Shown in pieces: positions 1 through 6,406 of a DNA stretch of 14,246 nucleotides. Source of the stretch: a bacterium (GTDB lineage: Bacteria; 4484-113; JALSIF01). How positions within the stretch are numbered: position 1 is the first letter of the stretch; each line of letters opens with the position of its first letter. Made by a program: the position numbers and the translations under genes. A model generated the notes under the pieces. The model was not told the origin of the DNA. It did no database searches and saw nothing but the letters and a program-made list of their open reading frames with translations. The stretch spans positions 1 through 14,246 of the forward strand of contig JALSIF010000211.1 in assembly GCA_026981635.1 (NCBI GenBank). Reading direction: 5' to 3'.

Positions 1-758
1 GTGAAACTCTTTGCGGTCTGGTTGTTGACCAGGTGAACCCTGCCTGGCTCAATGGCCCTCACCTCGGTGTTGAAGTGGGCGGTGATGGCCCCCTCCTTGA
101 TGCGGTTCTCTATGTCTGGCCGAATCCAGTACTTGAGGGACTGGCCCAGTTCGCTTCGCCGGTGGACCAGGGTGACCTCAGCGCCGTTTCGGTAGAGCTC
201 CAGGGCCGCCTCCACCGCCGAGTTCTGCCCCCCCACGATGACCACCCGCTTACCGTAGTAGGGGTGGGGCGAGTCGTAGTAGTGGGAGACGTGGGGCAGG
301 TCCTCCCCCGGCACCCCGAGCAGGTTCGGGTTGTCGTAGTAGCCGACGGCCACCACCACCCGCCGGCAGGGAATGGTGGGATGGGCAGGGCTTTCGGTGT
401 GGACCAGAAAGTTTCCCTCCTCTCCTTCTATCCCCACCACCGGCGTATCGGTGAGCACCCTGAGCCGGTGGGCGCGCACCACCCCCCGGTAGTAGTGGAG
501 GGCCTGGATGCGGTTGGGCTTAATCTCGGGGACGGCGAAGGGGATGCCGCCGATCTCCAGCAAGGCCCGGTCGGTAAAGAAGACCATCTCCTCGGGGAAG
601 TGATAGATGGAGTTAACGATGGTCCCTTTGTCCACCACCAGGTGGCTGAAGCCCGCCTGTTTTAGGGCGATGGCGGCGGCCAGGCCGGCCGGCCCCGCCC
701 CGATGATTACGAAGTCCACCGCCTGGGGGGTGGAAATTGCTCTGTTTTGGCTACCCAT
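1..758 (-). CDS. ypdA: YpdA-family FAD/NAD(P)-dependent disulfide reductase (3' part beyond window)
   Basis: Two-dinucleotide-domain flavoprotein; 252 codons are visible and the C-terminal part lies beyond the left edge. Reading from the ATG at 758, the FAD-binding motif GAGPAG is at residues 20-25, followed by the YpdA-like stretch VNSIYHFPEE. The NADPH-domain motif VVIVGGQNSAVEAALELY comes later, followed by HRRSELGQSLKYW and RPDIENRIKEG. These blocks match YpdA, the putative bacillithiol disulfide reductase family, better than thioredoxin reductase. The CxxC pair expected of thioredoxin reductase is absent from the visible part, as in YpdA. If the assignment holds, the protein would use NADPH to reduce bacillithiol disulfide in the cytoplasm, though no bacillithiol biosynthesis gene is in the window. 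It is divergent from the aldehyde dehydrogenase gene. The start gives a 13-residue lead before the FAD fold, and a TATATAAG box sits just upstream. Family call is confident; substrate is inferred. Confidence 0.85.
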   Translation of the reverse strand, partial: MGSQNRAISTPQAVDFVIIGAGPAGLAAAIALKQAGFSHLVVDKGTIVNSIYHFPEEMVFFTDRALLEIGGIPFAVPEIKPNRIQALHYYRGVVRAHRLRVLTDTPVVGIEGEEGNFLVHTESPAHPTIPCRRVVVAVGYYDNPNLLGVPGEDLPHVSHYYDSPHPYYGKRVVIVGGQNSAVEAALELYRNGAEVTLVHRRSELGQSLKYWIRPDIENRIKEGAITAHFNTEVRAIEPGRVHLVNNQTAKSF

Positions 759-765
759 GGACTGC

Positions 766-807
766 CTTATATACCAGAGTGGGTCCCATTTTCACCCACC
801 TTTTTTT
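766..807 (-). promoter_or_regulatory. Candidate ypdA promoter with upstream A-tract
   Basis: Read on the minus strand, TGGTATATAAGG lies immediately before the ypdA start. TATATA is at 773-768 with a TG one base upstream (extended -10), or TATAAG at 771-766. These leave 9 or 7 bases to the ATG, so the transcript would have almost no leader. A run of seven A (T801-T807 on the plus strand) falls about 40-46 bases upstream of the expected start point, where a proximal UP element would sit. The -35 region is poor. Predicted by eye only. Confidence 0.45.
779..799. repeat. Inverted repeat GTGGGT-N9-ACCCAC in divergent intergenic region
   Basis: Perfect 6-base arms (779-784 and 794-799) are separated by nine bases between the divergent ypdA and aldehyde dehydrogenase genes. 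The plus strand then shows one C and seven T (801-807). It could be an operator covering the ypdA -35 and spacer region. It could also be a weak Rho-independent terminator for plus-strand transcription antisense to ypdA. The sequence alone does not decide between them. Confidence 0.4.
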
Positions 808-815
808 CCGCTTGC

Positions 816-875
816 TTGGACGCAGGGCATGGCGGGCTAAACTCTGACCAGAGGAAGACTGGGTTGGAGGAGAGG
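816..875 (+). promoter_or_regulatory. Leader of aldehyde dehydrogenase gene: weak promoter candidate and strong RBS
   Basis: A long purine ribosome binding site, GGAGGAGAGG (866-875), lies three bases before the ATG at 879; its GGAGG core is eight bases away. It decides the start, because the open frame continues upstream to 747 without comparable support. A possible sigma-70-type promoter has TTGGAC (816-821), a 16-base spacer and TAAACT (838-843). Both hexamers are imperfect, so the promoter is tentative while the RBS is clear. Confidence 0.5.
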
Positions 876-878
876 ACC

Positions 879-2348
879 ATGGAAAAGTCACCGGCAAAAC
901 TTAAAGAGGTCTCACGGGTTGGTGACCGCCCCCTGATTATCGGAGGTGTCCCTAGGGAGACCGGCCAGTGGCTGGAGGTGAAAAACCCCCACACCGGCGA
1001 GCTGGTCGGCCGGGTGGCGGTGGCCACCGAGAAGGAGGTGGAGCTTGCCACCAAAACTACCCAGCAGGCTCTGCGGGTGACCGAACGGCTGCCCGGCTGG
1101 CGGCGGATTGAGATCCTCCACGCCATTGCCGATCTCATCGCCGAGCACCGCGAGGAGCTGGCCGAGCTGATTACCGCTGAGGTGGCCAAGCCCATTGACC
1201 TCAGCCGCGGCGAGGCGGACCGGGCGGTGGACACCTTCCGCTTCGCCGCCGCCGAGCTGGCCGCCCTGCGTGGGGAGCAGGTCCCCCTTGATTTGGCCCG
1301 CCGGGGGGAGGGCAAGTCCGCTATGACCATCCGTGTGTCGGTGGGGCCAGTTTTGGCCATCACCCCCTTCAACTTCCCCTTAAACCTGGTGGCCCACAAG
1401 CTGGCCCCCGCCATCGCCGCCGGCTGCCCCATCCTCATCAAGCCCACCCCCAAGGCCCCCTTCACCTGCCTCCGGCTGGCCGAGCTGGTGCTTCAGGCGG
1501 GCTGGCCCCCCGAGGCCCTCTCGGTGCTGGTCTGCTCCAATGAGCTTGCCCGCCGCCTGGTGGCCGACCGCCGCTTCCGCCTGTTTACCTTCACCGGCTC
1601 CAACAAGGTGGGCTGGGAGCTCAGGAACCTGGCCGACCGCAAGAAGGTGATCCTGGAGCTGGGGGGAGATGCGGCGGTGATCGTCTCCCCCGACGCGCCC
1701 GACTGGGAGCGGGTAATTGCCCGCCTCGCCCTGGGTGCCTTCGCCTATTCGGGCCAGGTCTGCATCTCGGTCCAGCGGGTCTTTGCCCACCGCTCCATCT
1801 ACCAGCGCCTGGTGGACGACCTTGTCGCCTACACCCAGGACAAGGTGAGGGTGGGGGCGCCCGACGAGGAAGGGGTGCTGGTTAGCTCGCTCATTGACGA
1901 CGGCGCCGCAAATCGTGTGCAAAGCTGGGTGGAGGATGCGGTGGCGAAGGGGGCCCGGCTCCACTGCGGCGGCCACCGCCAGGGGCGCCTGTTTGACCCC
2001 ATGGTGCTGACCGACCTTCCCCAGGAGACCCCCCTCGCCTGCGAGGAGGCCTTTGCCCCACTGGTGGTGGTCTTCCCCTACGACGAGCTGGAGGAGGCCT
2101 TCTACCTGGTAAACCGCAGCCCCTTCGGCCTGCAGGCGGGGATCTTTACCCAGAGCCTCTCCGCCGCCCACCGCGCCCTGCGGGAGCTTCGGGTGGGGGC
2201 GGTGGTGGTAAACGACATCCCCACCTTCCGGGTGGACAACATGCCCTACGGCGGAGAAAAGGAGTCGGGCCTGGGCCGGGAGGGCCTGCGCTACGCCTTG
2301 GAGGAGTACACCGAGCCGCGGCTGATGGTGATAGACCTCTCCAGCTAG
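879..2348 (+). CDS. NAD(P)-dependent aldehyde dehydrogenase, lactaldehyde dehydrogenase-like subfamily
   Basis: A 489-residue cytoplasmic aldehyde dehydrogenase of normal family length. It oxidises an aldehyde to the acid with NAD(P)+. The Rossmann-side motif TPFNFPLNL (residues 162-170) carries the oxyanion Asn165, and KPTPKAPF starts at Lys188. Glu260 in LELGGD is the general base, and Cys295 in AYSGQVCISVQR is the nucleophile. Glu390 in CEEAFAP lies in the cofactor loop, and the C-terminal signature is VVVNDIPTFRVDNMPYGG. The combination SGQVCISVQR plus NDIPTFRVDNMPYGG is characteristic of the lactaldehyde/glyceraldehyde-type branch (ALDH family 21-like), so a short hydroxyaldehyde is a reasonable substrate guess but not shown. 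All catalytic residues are intact. The start at 879 is chosen for its strong RBS; upstream in-frame codons overlap the divergent promoter region. The gene ends one base before the convergent comM stop. Confidence 0.9.
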   Translation: MEKSPAKLKEVSRVGDRPLIIGGVPRETGQWLEVKNPHTGELVGRVAVATEKEVELATKTTQQALRVTERLPGWRRIEILHAIADLIAEHREELAELITAEVAKPIDLSRGEADRAVDTFRFAAAELAALRGEQVPLDLARRGEGKSAMTIRVSVGPVLAITPFNFPLNLVAHKLAPAIAAGCPILIKPTPKAPFTCLRLAELVLQAGWPPEALSVLVCSNELARRLVADRRFRLFTFTGSNKVGWELRNLADRKKVILELGGDAAVIVSPDAPDWERVIARLALGAFAYSGQVCISVQRVFAHRSIYQRLVDDLVAYTQDKVRVGAPDEEGVLVSSLIDDGAANRVQSWVEDAVAKGARLHCGGHRQGRLFDPMVLTDLPQETPLACEEAFAPLVVVFPYDELEEAFYLVNRSPFGLQAGIFTQSLSAAHRALRELRVGAVVVNDIPTFRVDNMPYGGEKESGLGREGLRYALEEYTEPRLMVIDLSS

Positions 2349-2349
2349 C

Positions 2350-3981
2350 TCAGCGGCTCATTACTCGCTCCGCCGCCCGATACTGGATCGCCTCCGCCAC
2401 GTGGCTCACCCTGATGTGCTCGCTTCCCTCCAGGTCGGCGATGGTGCGGGCCACCTTCTTGATCCGCTGGTAGGCCCGGGCCGACAGCCCCAGCCGGTCA
2501 ACCGCCCGGGTAAGCAGGTTGAGTCCCGCCTCGTCCAGCAGGCAGAAGCGGTCCACCAACCGCCCGCTGAGGTGGGCGTTGCAGGAGATGCCCAGCCCCC
2601 GGTAGCGCTCAAGCTGGATCTGGCGCGCCCGGCTCACCCGCTCACGGATGGAGGCGCTGGGCTCGCCAAACTGGGGTAGCTCCTCCTCGGCCAGGGCCAC
2701 CGCCGCCGGCTCCTCGCTGGGGGAACTTACCTCCTGCGGGGCGGGGGAGGGGGACTCGCCCCGGACCCGCTCACCCCGGGCCAGCTTCTCCACCTCCAGC
2801 CGGGCCACCTCAATGACGATGTCAATCCGGTCCATGAGCGGCCCCGACAGTCGTTTCCAGTAGCGGCGGATCTGGCTCTCCCCGCAGCGGCACTCCTTCA
2901 TCGGGTCGCCCAGAAAGCCGCAGGGGCAGGGGTTGGTCGCCCCCACCAGCAGGAAGCGGCAGGGGAAGGTGAGGGTCATGTTGGCCCTGGAGATGGTCAC
3001 CACCCCGTCCTCCAGCGGCTGGCGCATGATCTCCAGGGCGGAGCGGGGAAACTCCAGCATCTCGTCCAAAAAGAGCACCCCGTGGTGGGCAAGGGAGACC
3101 TCCCCCGGCTTGGGGATGGTTCCCCCGCCCACCAGGCCGGGCAGGCTCACCGTGTGGTGGGGTGCCCGGAAGGGCCGGCTGCGGATCAGTCCCCCCTTGT
3201 GGGAGAGCAGGCCGCTTACTGAGTAGATGCGGGTTACCTCCAGCGCTTCCTCCACCGTCAGCGGGGGCAGGATGGTGGGCAGGCGGCGGGCCAGCATGGT
3301 CTTGCCCGAGCCGGGCGGCCCGATCATGAGCAGGTTGTGGTGGCCGGCGGCGGCGATCTCCAGCGCCCGCTTGGCGTGCTCCTGGCCCCTCACCTCGGCA
3401 AAGTCCACCCCGTTTGAGGCGGGAAGCTCAAACTCGCCGAGTTCGGTCACCGGCTCCGGGCAGAGCTTCAGGTTTCCCCTCAGCCACTGGACCACCTCGG
3501 CAAGGTGGGAGACGCCAAAGACCTCAATCCCCGGGATCATGGCCGCCTCGCGGGCGTTCCCCTTGGGCACCACCACCCCCTTAAGGCCCATCTCGCGGGC
3601 CTTCATCACCACCGGAAGCACCCCGGCCACCGACCTCACCTGCCCGTCAAGGCCGAGCTCACCGACGAGCATGAGCTCCGAAAGCCTCTCTTGGGGAAGC
3701 TGGAAGTTTGCCGCCAGCACCCCCACCGCAATGGGCAGGTCAAAGCCCGGCCCGTCCTTCATCAGGTCGGCCGGCGCCAGGTTCACCACGATGTGGGCCT
3801 GGGGAAACTCCAGATCGCTGTTTCTGATGGCGCTCTCCACCCGCTCCTGGCTCTCCCGGAGCGCCTTGCCCGGTAGGCCCACCAGGTGGAAGGCCACCGT
3901 CTGGGTGGTTATGTCCACCTCCACCCTGACGTGGAAGGCGTCAAGCCCGATCACCGTCGCACTGTTCACGCTGGCAAGCAT
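2350..3981 (-). CDS. comM: ComM/YifB-family Mg-chelatase-like AAA+ ATPase
   Basis: 543-residue AAA+ ATPase of the YifB/ComM family. In naturally transformable bacteria ComM is a branch-migration helicase aiding recombination of incoming DNA; in many others the role is unknown. The N-terminal Lon-protease-like fold spans about residues 1-165 and opens with the typical MLASVNSATVIGLDAFHVRV. The chelatase AAA+ core follows: Walker A GPPGSGKT (221-228), RAPHHTVSLPGLVGGG (272-287), Walker B GVLFLDE (301-307). The cysteine cluster PCPCG/CRCG (C352, C354, C364, C366) follows, then the arginine-bearing GPLMDRIDI. The C-terminal domain contains LSARAYQRIKKVARTIADL. The family is usually near 500-510 residues. 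The excess is a Pro/Glu/Ser-rich insertion at about 400-438, before PSASIRERV. The start is preceded by GAGGAGG, eight bases from the ATG. It lies 27 bases downstream of yraN, a common pairing, and is likely cotranscribed with it. dprA, often next in this cluster, is absent here. Confidence 0.93.
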   Translation of the reverse strand: MLASVNSATVIGLDAFHVRVEVDITTQTVAFHLVGLPGKALRESQERVESAIRNSDLEFPQAHIVVNLAPADLMKDGPGFDLPIAVGVLAANFQLPQERLSELMLVGELGLDGQVRSVAGVLPVVMKAREMGLKGVVVPKGNAREAAMIPGIEVFGVSHLAEVVQWLRGNLKLCPEPVTELGEFELPASNGVDFAEVRGQEHAKRALEIAAAGHHNLLMIGPPGSGKTMLARRLPTILPPLTVEEALEVTRIYSVSGLLSHKGGLIRSRPFRAPHHTVSLPGLVGGGTIPKPGEVSLAHHGVLFLDEMLEFPRSALEIMRQPLEDGVVTISRANMTLTFPCRFLLVGATNPCPCGFLGDPMKECRCGESQIRRYWKRLSGPLMDRIDIVIEVARLEVEKLARGERVRGESPSPAPQEVSSPSEEPAAVALAEEELPQFGEPSASIRERVSRARQIQLERYRGLGISCNAHLSGRLVDRFCLLDEAGLNLLTRAVDRLGLSARAYQRIKKVARTIADLEGSEHIRVSHVAEAIQYRAAERVMSR

Positions 3982-4008
3982 CTCCTGTCCCTCCTCACTT
4001 GGGTCTTC

Positions 4009-4437
4009 CTAAGTTGCCCGGGACTCCTCGCGGAAGGCGTTTTCAATCAGCCGAACCCTGGGCAGGTCAAGGGGGCCCTTCCCGAAGTCCACCTCCACCA
4101 GGTCAAAGCGCAGGGTGCGGCCGGCGAAAGGGGGACGGCGGGCGAGGCGGCGGGCAAGCCTAATCAGCTGTTTACGCTTTTTCTCTCCCACCCTGACCAG
4201 GGCGGGGACGATCGCCCGGTAGGAGCTCTTTACCTCCACCACGCACACGGTGGCGCCCCTAAAGGCGATCAGGTCAATCTCACCACCTCCCACCCTGAGG
4301 TTTCGGCGCAGCCCCCGGTAGCCGGCCGAGTAGAGCTTGACCAGGGCCACCGCCTCGCCCAGCCTGCCCACCCTTTGGTGGTCGGCCCTCCCCAGGAGGA
4401 GGACCTTCCCTGCCCAGGCTGCCAGTTCAGCTATCAT
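4009..4437 (-). CDS. yraN: YraN/UPF0102 family endonuclease-like protein
   Basis: 142-residue protein of the YraN (UPF0102) family, with a PD-(D/E)XK endonuclease-like fold of unproven function, found widely near rnhB, comM and dprA. The family core GRLGEAVALVKLYSAGY is followed by NLRVGGGEIDLIAFRG and VVEVKSS. Nuclease-type residues visible are Glu53, Asp55, Glu68 and Lys70. The chosen ATG at 4437 has GGAGG six bases upstream. A longer in-frame extension to 4635 is rejected because it would run through the promoter and palindrome at 4461-4500 and into the divergent gene. About 20 residues precede the usual family core, so a slightly later start is possible. It is the first gene of the yraN-comM pair and presumably shares a DNA-processing role with ComM. 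Confidence 0.9.
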   Translation of the reverse strand: MIAELAAWAGKVLLLGRADHQRVGRLGEAVALVKLYSAGYRGLRRNLRVGGGEIDLIAFRGATVCVVEVKSSYRAIVPALVRVGEKKRKQLIRLARRLARRPPFAGRTLRFDLVEVDFGKGPLDLPRVRLIENAFREESRAT

Positions 4438-4460
4438 CCCTTCCTCCCGCTCTGGTCCAC

Positions 4461-4480
4461 TGCTATACATATGTATAGCA
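4461..4480. promoter_or_regulatory. Perfect 20-bp palindrome overlapping the yraN -10 (operator candidate)
   Basis: TGCTATACATATGTATAGCA is a perfect, uninterrupted 20-base palindrome with no mismatch between the arms. Symmetry stops at the flanking bases (C4460 and C4481). It covers the -10 hexamer of the yraN promoter and is strongly AT-rich in a GC-rich background, as expected for the binding site of a dimeric regulator. Each strand also contains TGCTATACA, resembling an extended -10. It does not resemble the usual Rex box (TTGTGA-N6-TCACAA), so I do not assign it to the Rex protein in this window. The cognate regulator is unknown. Confidence 0.65.
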
Positions 4481-4500
4481 CATCCGTCACCTCTTGTCAA
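4472..4500 (-). promoter_or_regulatory. Sigma-70-type promoter of yraN-comM
   Basis: On the minus strand a perfect -35 TTGACA (4500-4495) is followed after 17 bases by -10 TATACA (4477-4472), with an upstream TG giving an extended -10 (TGCTATACA). Transcription would start near 4465, leaving a leader of about 28 bases with a good ribosome binding site before the yraN ATG. This is the best consensus promoter in the window, and its -10 is buried in the 20-base palindrome. Confidence 0.7.
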
Positions 4501-4505
4501 GGCTT

Positions 4506-4534
4506 GGGGAGGAAGAAAGTTTCCCCTCCCTCCC
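4506..4534. other. Homopurine tract abutting homopyrimidine tract
   Basis: Fourteen consecutive purines (4506-4519, GGGGAGGAAGAAAG) are directly followed by fifteen pyrimidines (4520-4534, TTTCCCCTCCCTCCC). Part of this can pair as GGGGA/TCCCC (4506-4510 with 4522-4526). It lies upstream of the DUF2993 gene, where a -35 element would be expected. Function unknown; possibly only composition. Confidence 0.35.
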
Positions 4535-4539
4535 AGGGT

Positions 4540-4545
4540 TAGAAT
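4540..4545 (+). promoter_or_regulatory. -10-like TAGAAT six bases before the DUF2993 start
   Basis: TAGAAT (five of six to TATAAT) ends six bases before the ATG at 4552, so transcription would begin at or next to the start codon. No clear Shine-Dalgarno sequence lies between the hexamer and the ATG. The -35 region is not recognisable. Consistent with a leaderless mRNA, but unproven. Confidence 0.4.
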
Positions 4546-4551
4546 GGGGCC

Positions 4552-5391
4552 ATGGCCCAGTACATTCTCAGCGTCCTGATGACGGTTGCTCTGCTCATCG
4601 CCGGCGGAAGCGCCGACACCGGCACCCTCTCCCAAGCGGTTCAGCAGAAACTCGCTGACCGGGTGGGCAAGGTGGAGGTCTACTTCCTGCCCCCTGATTA
4701 CCAGGTCCCCCTAATCCGTGAGGAGACCACCAGCTCTGACCAGAAAGCCGACAGTTCGGCAGAAGGTGGGTTGGAAAGTGAAGGTGAGAAGAGCTCCTTT
4801 GTCCCCCCGCCCCCACCCAAGCCTTCGGAGGACGGGACGGTTGAGGGGACCATCCTTGCCCGCTTCACCGACCTCTACATCAAGCCCATCCTCTTTGAGC
4901 GGGCCGAGCTGGTGATGCAGAAGGTCAGGGTGGTTCCCGATGAGGAAAGACCCCTGCGCTCCATGGGCCGGGTGGTCTGGCAGCTTGAGGTCTCCCAGGA
5001 GCGCATTGAGCAGGGGTTCAAGGAGCGGGTGAAGAAGGCCGGAGTAAGCAAGGTGGAGATCACCCCCGAGGGACTAAGCCTGAGCGGCCGGTTGAAACTG
5101 GGTTTCCTCTCCATCCCCTATCGCCTGAAGGGAAAGCTAGTAAGCTCCGAGGAGGGCAGGCTGGTCATCTTTGACGCCACCGAGGTCCGCCTGCTTGGGA
5201 TGGGGACCCCCGAGGTGGTGGAGCAAAAGGTTGAGGAGCGCCTCAATCCCATCATTGACTTTGACGAGCGCCTAAAGGAAGAGGAACAGGACCTTAGGGT
5301 GCTGGAGGAGGGGACGGGCCGAAAGCTTAGGCCCCGGGTAAGAAAGATTGAGCTCGGGGACGGGGAGATCAGCTTTACCGGCGAGGGCTAG
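4552..5391 (+). CDS. Secreted DUF2993 (LmeA-like) putative lipid-binding protein
   Basis: 279-residue exported protein. The N-terminus MAQYILSVLMTVALLIAGGSA is a short hydrophobic signal peptide with a plausible cleavage after Ala21. LSQAVQQKLADRVGKVEV opens the fold typical of DUF2993, related to the mycobacterial LmeA-type phospholipid-binding proteins. The later block SKVEITPEGLSLSGRL, then FLSIPYRLKGKL and GRLVIFDATEVRLLG (about 167-216), is the best diagnostic. A low-complexity Ser/Glu/Pro segment interrupts the domain at about 57-97. It includes five consecutive prolines and is probably a surface loop. The C-terminus is rich in Glu/Arg with GDGEISFTG at the end. It likely acts outside the cytoplasmic membrane; its ligand is unknown. 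It is followed six bases later, in the same frame, by the EamA transporter, suggesting one transcript. The start is supported by the signal peptide and by the immediately upstream -10-like box rather than by an RBS. Confidence 0.75.
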   Translation: MAQYILSVLMTVALLIAGGSADTGTLSQAVQQKLADRVGKVEVYFLPPDYQVPLIREETTSSDQKADSSAEGGLESEGEKSSFVPPPPPKPSEDGTVEGTILARFTDLYIKPILFERAELVMQKVRVVPDEERPLRSMGRVVWQLEVSQERIEQGFKERVKKAGVSKVEITPEGLSLSGRLKLGFLSIPYRLKGKLVSSEEGRLVIFDATEVRLLGMGTPEVVEQKVEERLNPIIDFDERLKEEEQDLRVLEEGTGRKLRPRVRKIELGDGEISFTGEG

Positions 5392-5397
5392 TCCGGC

Positions 5398-6375
5398 TTG
5401 GCTCTGCTCTACCTCCTGCTTGGTGCCCACGTGCTCATCTCTGCCGGTACCTACGTCATCGCCAAATATGGCCTGGCCGAGATCGGCCCGCTCACCTTTG
5501 CCGTCCTCCGCTTCTCCTTAAGCGCCAGTTTCGTCACTTTGCTTACTGTCCTCATGGGCAGGCTGGTCTTTCCCGCCCGCCGCGACCTTCCTGCCCTGGT
5601 CCTGCTTGGCTTCGTGGGCTATCCCCTAAACCAGCTCCTCTTCCTCATCGGCATCACCCAGGCCCCACCGGTCCACGCCGCCCTGCTCTACTCCTTCACT
5701 CCCATCGCGGTGCTGATCATCGCCCGCCTAACCATCGGTGAGCCCATCACCCCGCCCAAGGTGGGTGGCATCCTCCTTGCCCTGAGCGGGGCCTACCTGG
5801 TGCTGATGGAGCCGGCCTGGCGCCAGGGGGTGGATGGGCTGGCCGAGATGGTGGCGAGGACCGCCCAGGTCTTCCAGCTCACCAGTAGCGCCATCCAGGG
5901 CGACCTGATCATCCTTGCCGGGGTGATGGCCTGGTCCTTCTACACCGTGCTGGGAAAGCCCCTCATCCAGCGCTACGGCACCCTCTCCACCACCGCCTTC
6001 GCCCAGCTCATCGGCCTGGCCATGATCATCCCGGTGACGGTGGTGGTGATGTGGGCCCTTCCTCAGCTTCGCTCCCCCTTCATCTTTCCCCTCCCCGCCC
6101 TGGGAGTGGAGAGGCTGGATCCGGCTGCCATCTCCCCCCTGGCCTGGACCAGCCTGGCCTACCTGGGCATCCTCACCTCGGGGGGCGCCTACCTCATCTG
6201 GTATTTCCTCATCCGCCGCCTGGACACCACCAAGGTGGCCGTCTCCATCAACCTCCAGCCCGCCGCCACCGTTGCCCTCTCCTACCTTTTCTGGCAGCGG
6301 GAGCCCTTCACCCCCATCTTCTTCCTCGGCCTGGCCCTGGCCGGCCTGGGGGTCTACATGACCCAGCGGGGCTAG
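5398..6375 (+). CDS. EamA/DMT-family transporter (TTG start)
   Basis: 325-residue integral membrane protein with two EamA repeats and about ten hydrophobic helices. Repeat one (about 1-137) includes AEIGPLTFAVLRF and HAALLYSFTPIAVLIIARL, a classic EamA pattern followed by GEPITPPKVGGILLALSGAYLV. Repeat two (about 168-325) includes GVMAWSFYTVLGKPL and AYLGILTSGGAYLIWYF, ending with LGLALAGLGVYM. Polar insertions lie at about 137-167 and 221-245. Family members export or import amino acids, nucleosides or other small metabolites; the substrate cannot be read here. A TAG in the same frame (5389-5391, stop of the previous gene) lies just upstream, so the gene must start at the TTG (5398) or later. 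TTG keeps the full first helix; a GTG at 5431 would remove part of it. It is probably translated from the same message as the DUF2993 gene. Confidence 0.88.
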   Translation: MALLYLLLGAHVLISAGTYVIAKYGLAEIGPLTFAVLRFSLSASFVTLLTVLMGRLVFPARRDLPALVLLGFVGYPLNQLLFLIGITQAPPVHAALLYSFTPIAVLIIARLTIGEPITPPKVGGILLALSGAYLVLMEPAWRQGVDGLAEMVARTAQVFQLTSSAIQGDLIILAGVMAWSFYTVLGKPLIQRYGTLSTTAFAQLIGLAMIIPVTVVVMWALPQLRSPFIFPLPALGVERLDPAAISPLAWTSLAYLGILTSGGAYLIWYFLIRRLDTTKVAVSINLQPAATVALSYLFWQREPFTPIFFLGLALAGLGVYMTQRG

Positions 6376-6403
6376 GGTAGGGGAACCGCCCATTCTCCCT
6401 GCC
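6376..6403 (+). other. Hairpin between EamA gene and lptC-like gene
   Basis: GGTAGGGGAA (6376-6385) can pair with TTCTCCCTGCC (6393-6403), giving about ten pairs with two G-U wobbles and one bulged C around a 7-base loop. It begins one base after the EamA stop codon. There is no T-run after it, so it is not a standard intrinsic terminator. It may reduce read-through or protect the mRNA end. Confidence 0.35.
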
Positions 6404-6406
6404 GGT

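Noticed and set aside
33-840. Open frames on the plus strand over the ypdA region
   Set aside because: They are antisense to a clear YpdA coding sequence and have no recognisable protein features; long antisense frames are expected at this GC content.
3227-4012. 261-codon plus-strand open frame opposite comM
   Set aside because: Ser/Pro/Arg-rich composition typical of a shadow frame, fully opposite intact ComM motifs, with no supporting RBS.
4461-4480. 20-bp palindrome as a Rex binding site
   Set aside because: Rex boxes have TTGTGA/TCACAA ends around a six-base AT-rich centre; these half-sites (TGCTATACAT) do not match.
4438-4635. N-terminal extension of yraN to an upstream start
   Set aside because: It would translate the promoter, the palindrome and the antisense of the DUF2993 signal peptide; the ATG at 4437 has a good RBS and fits family length.
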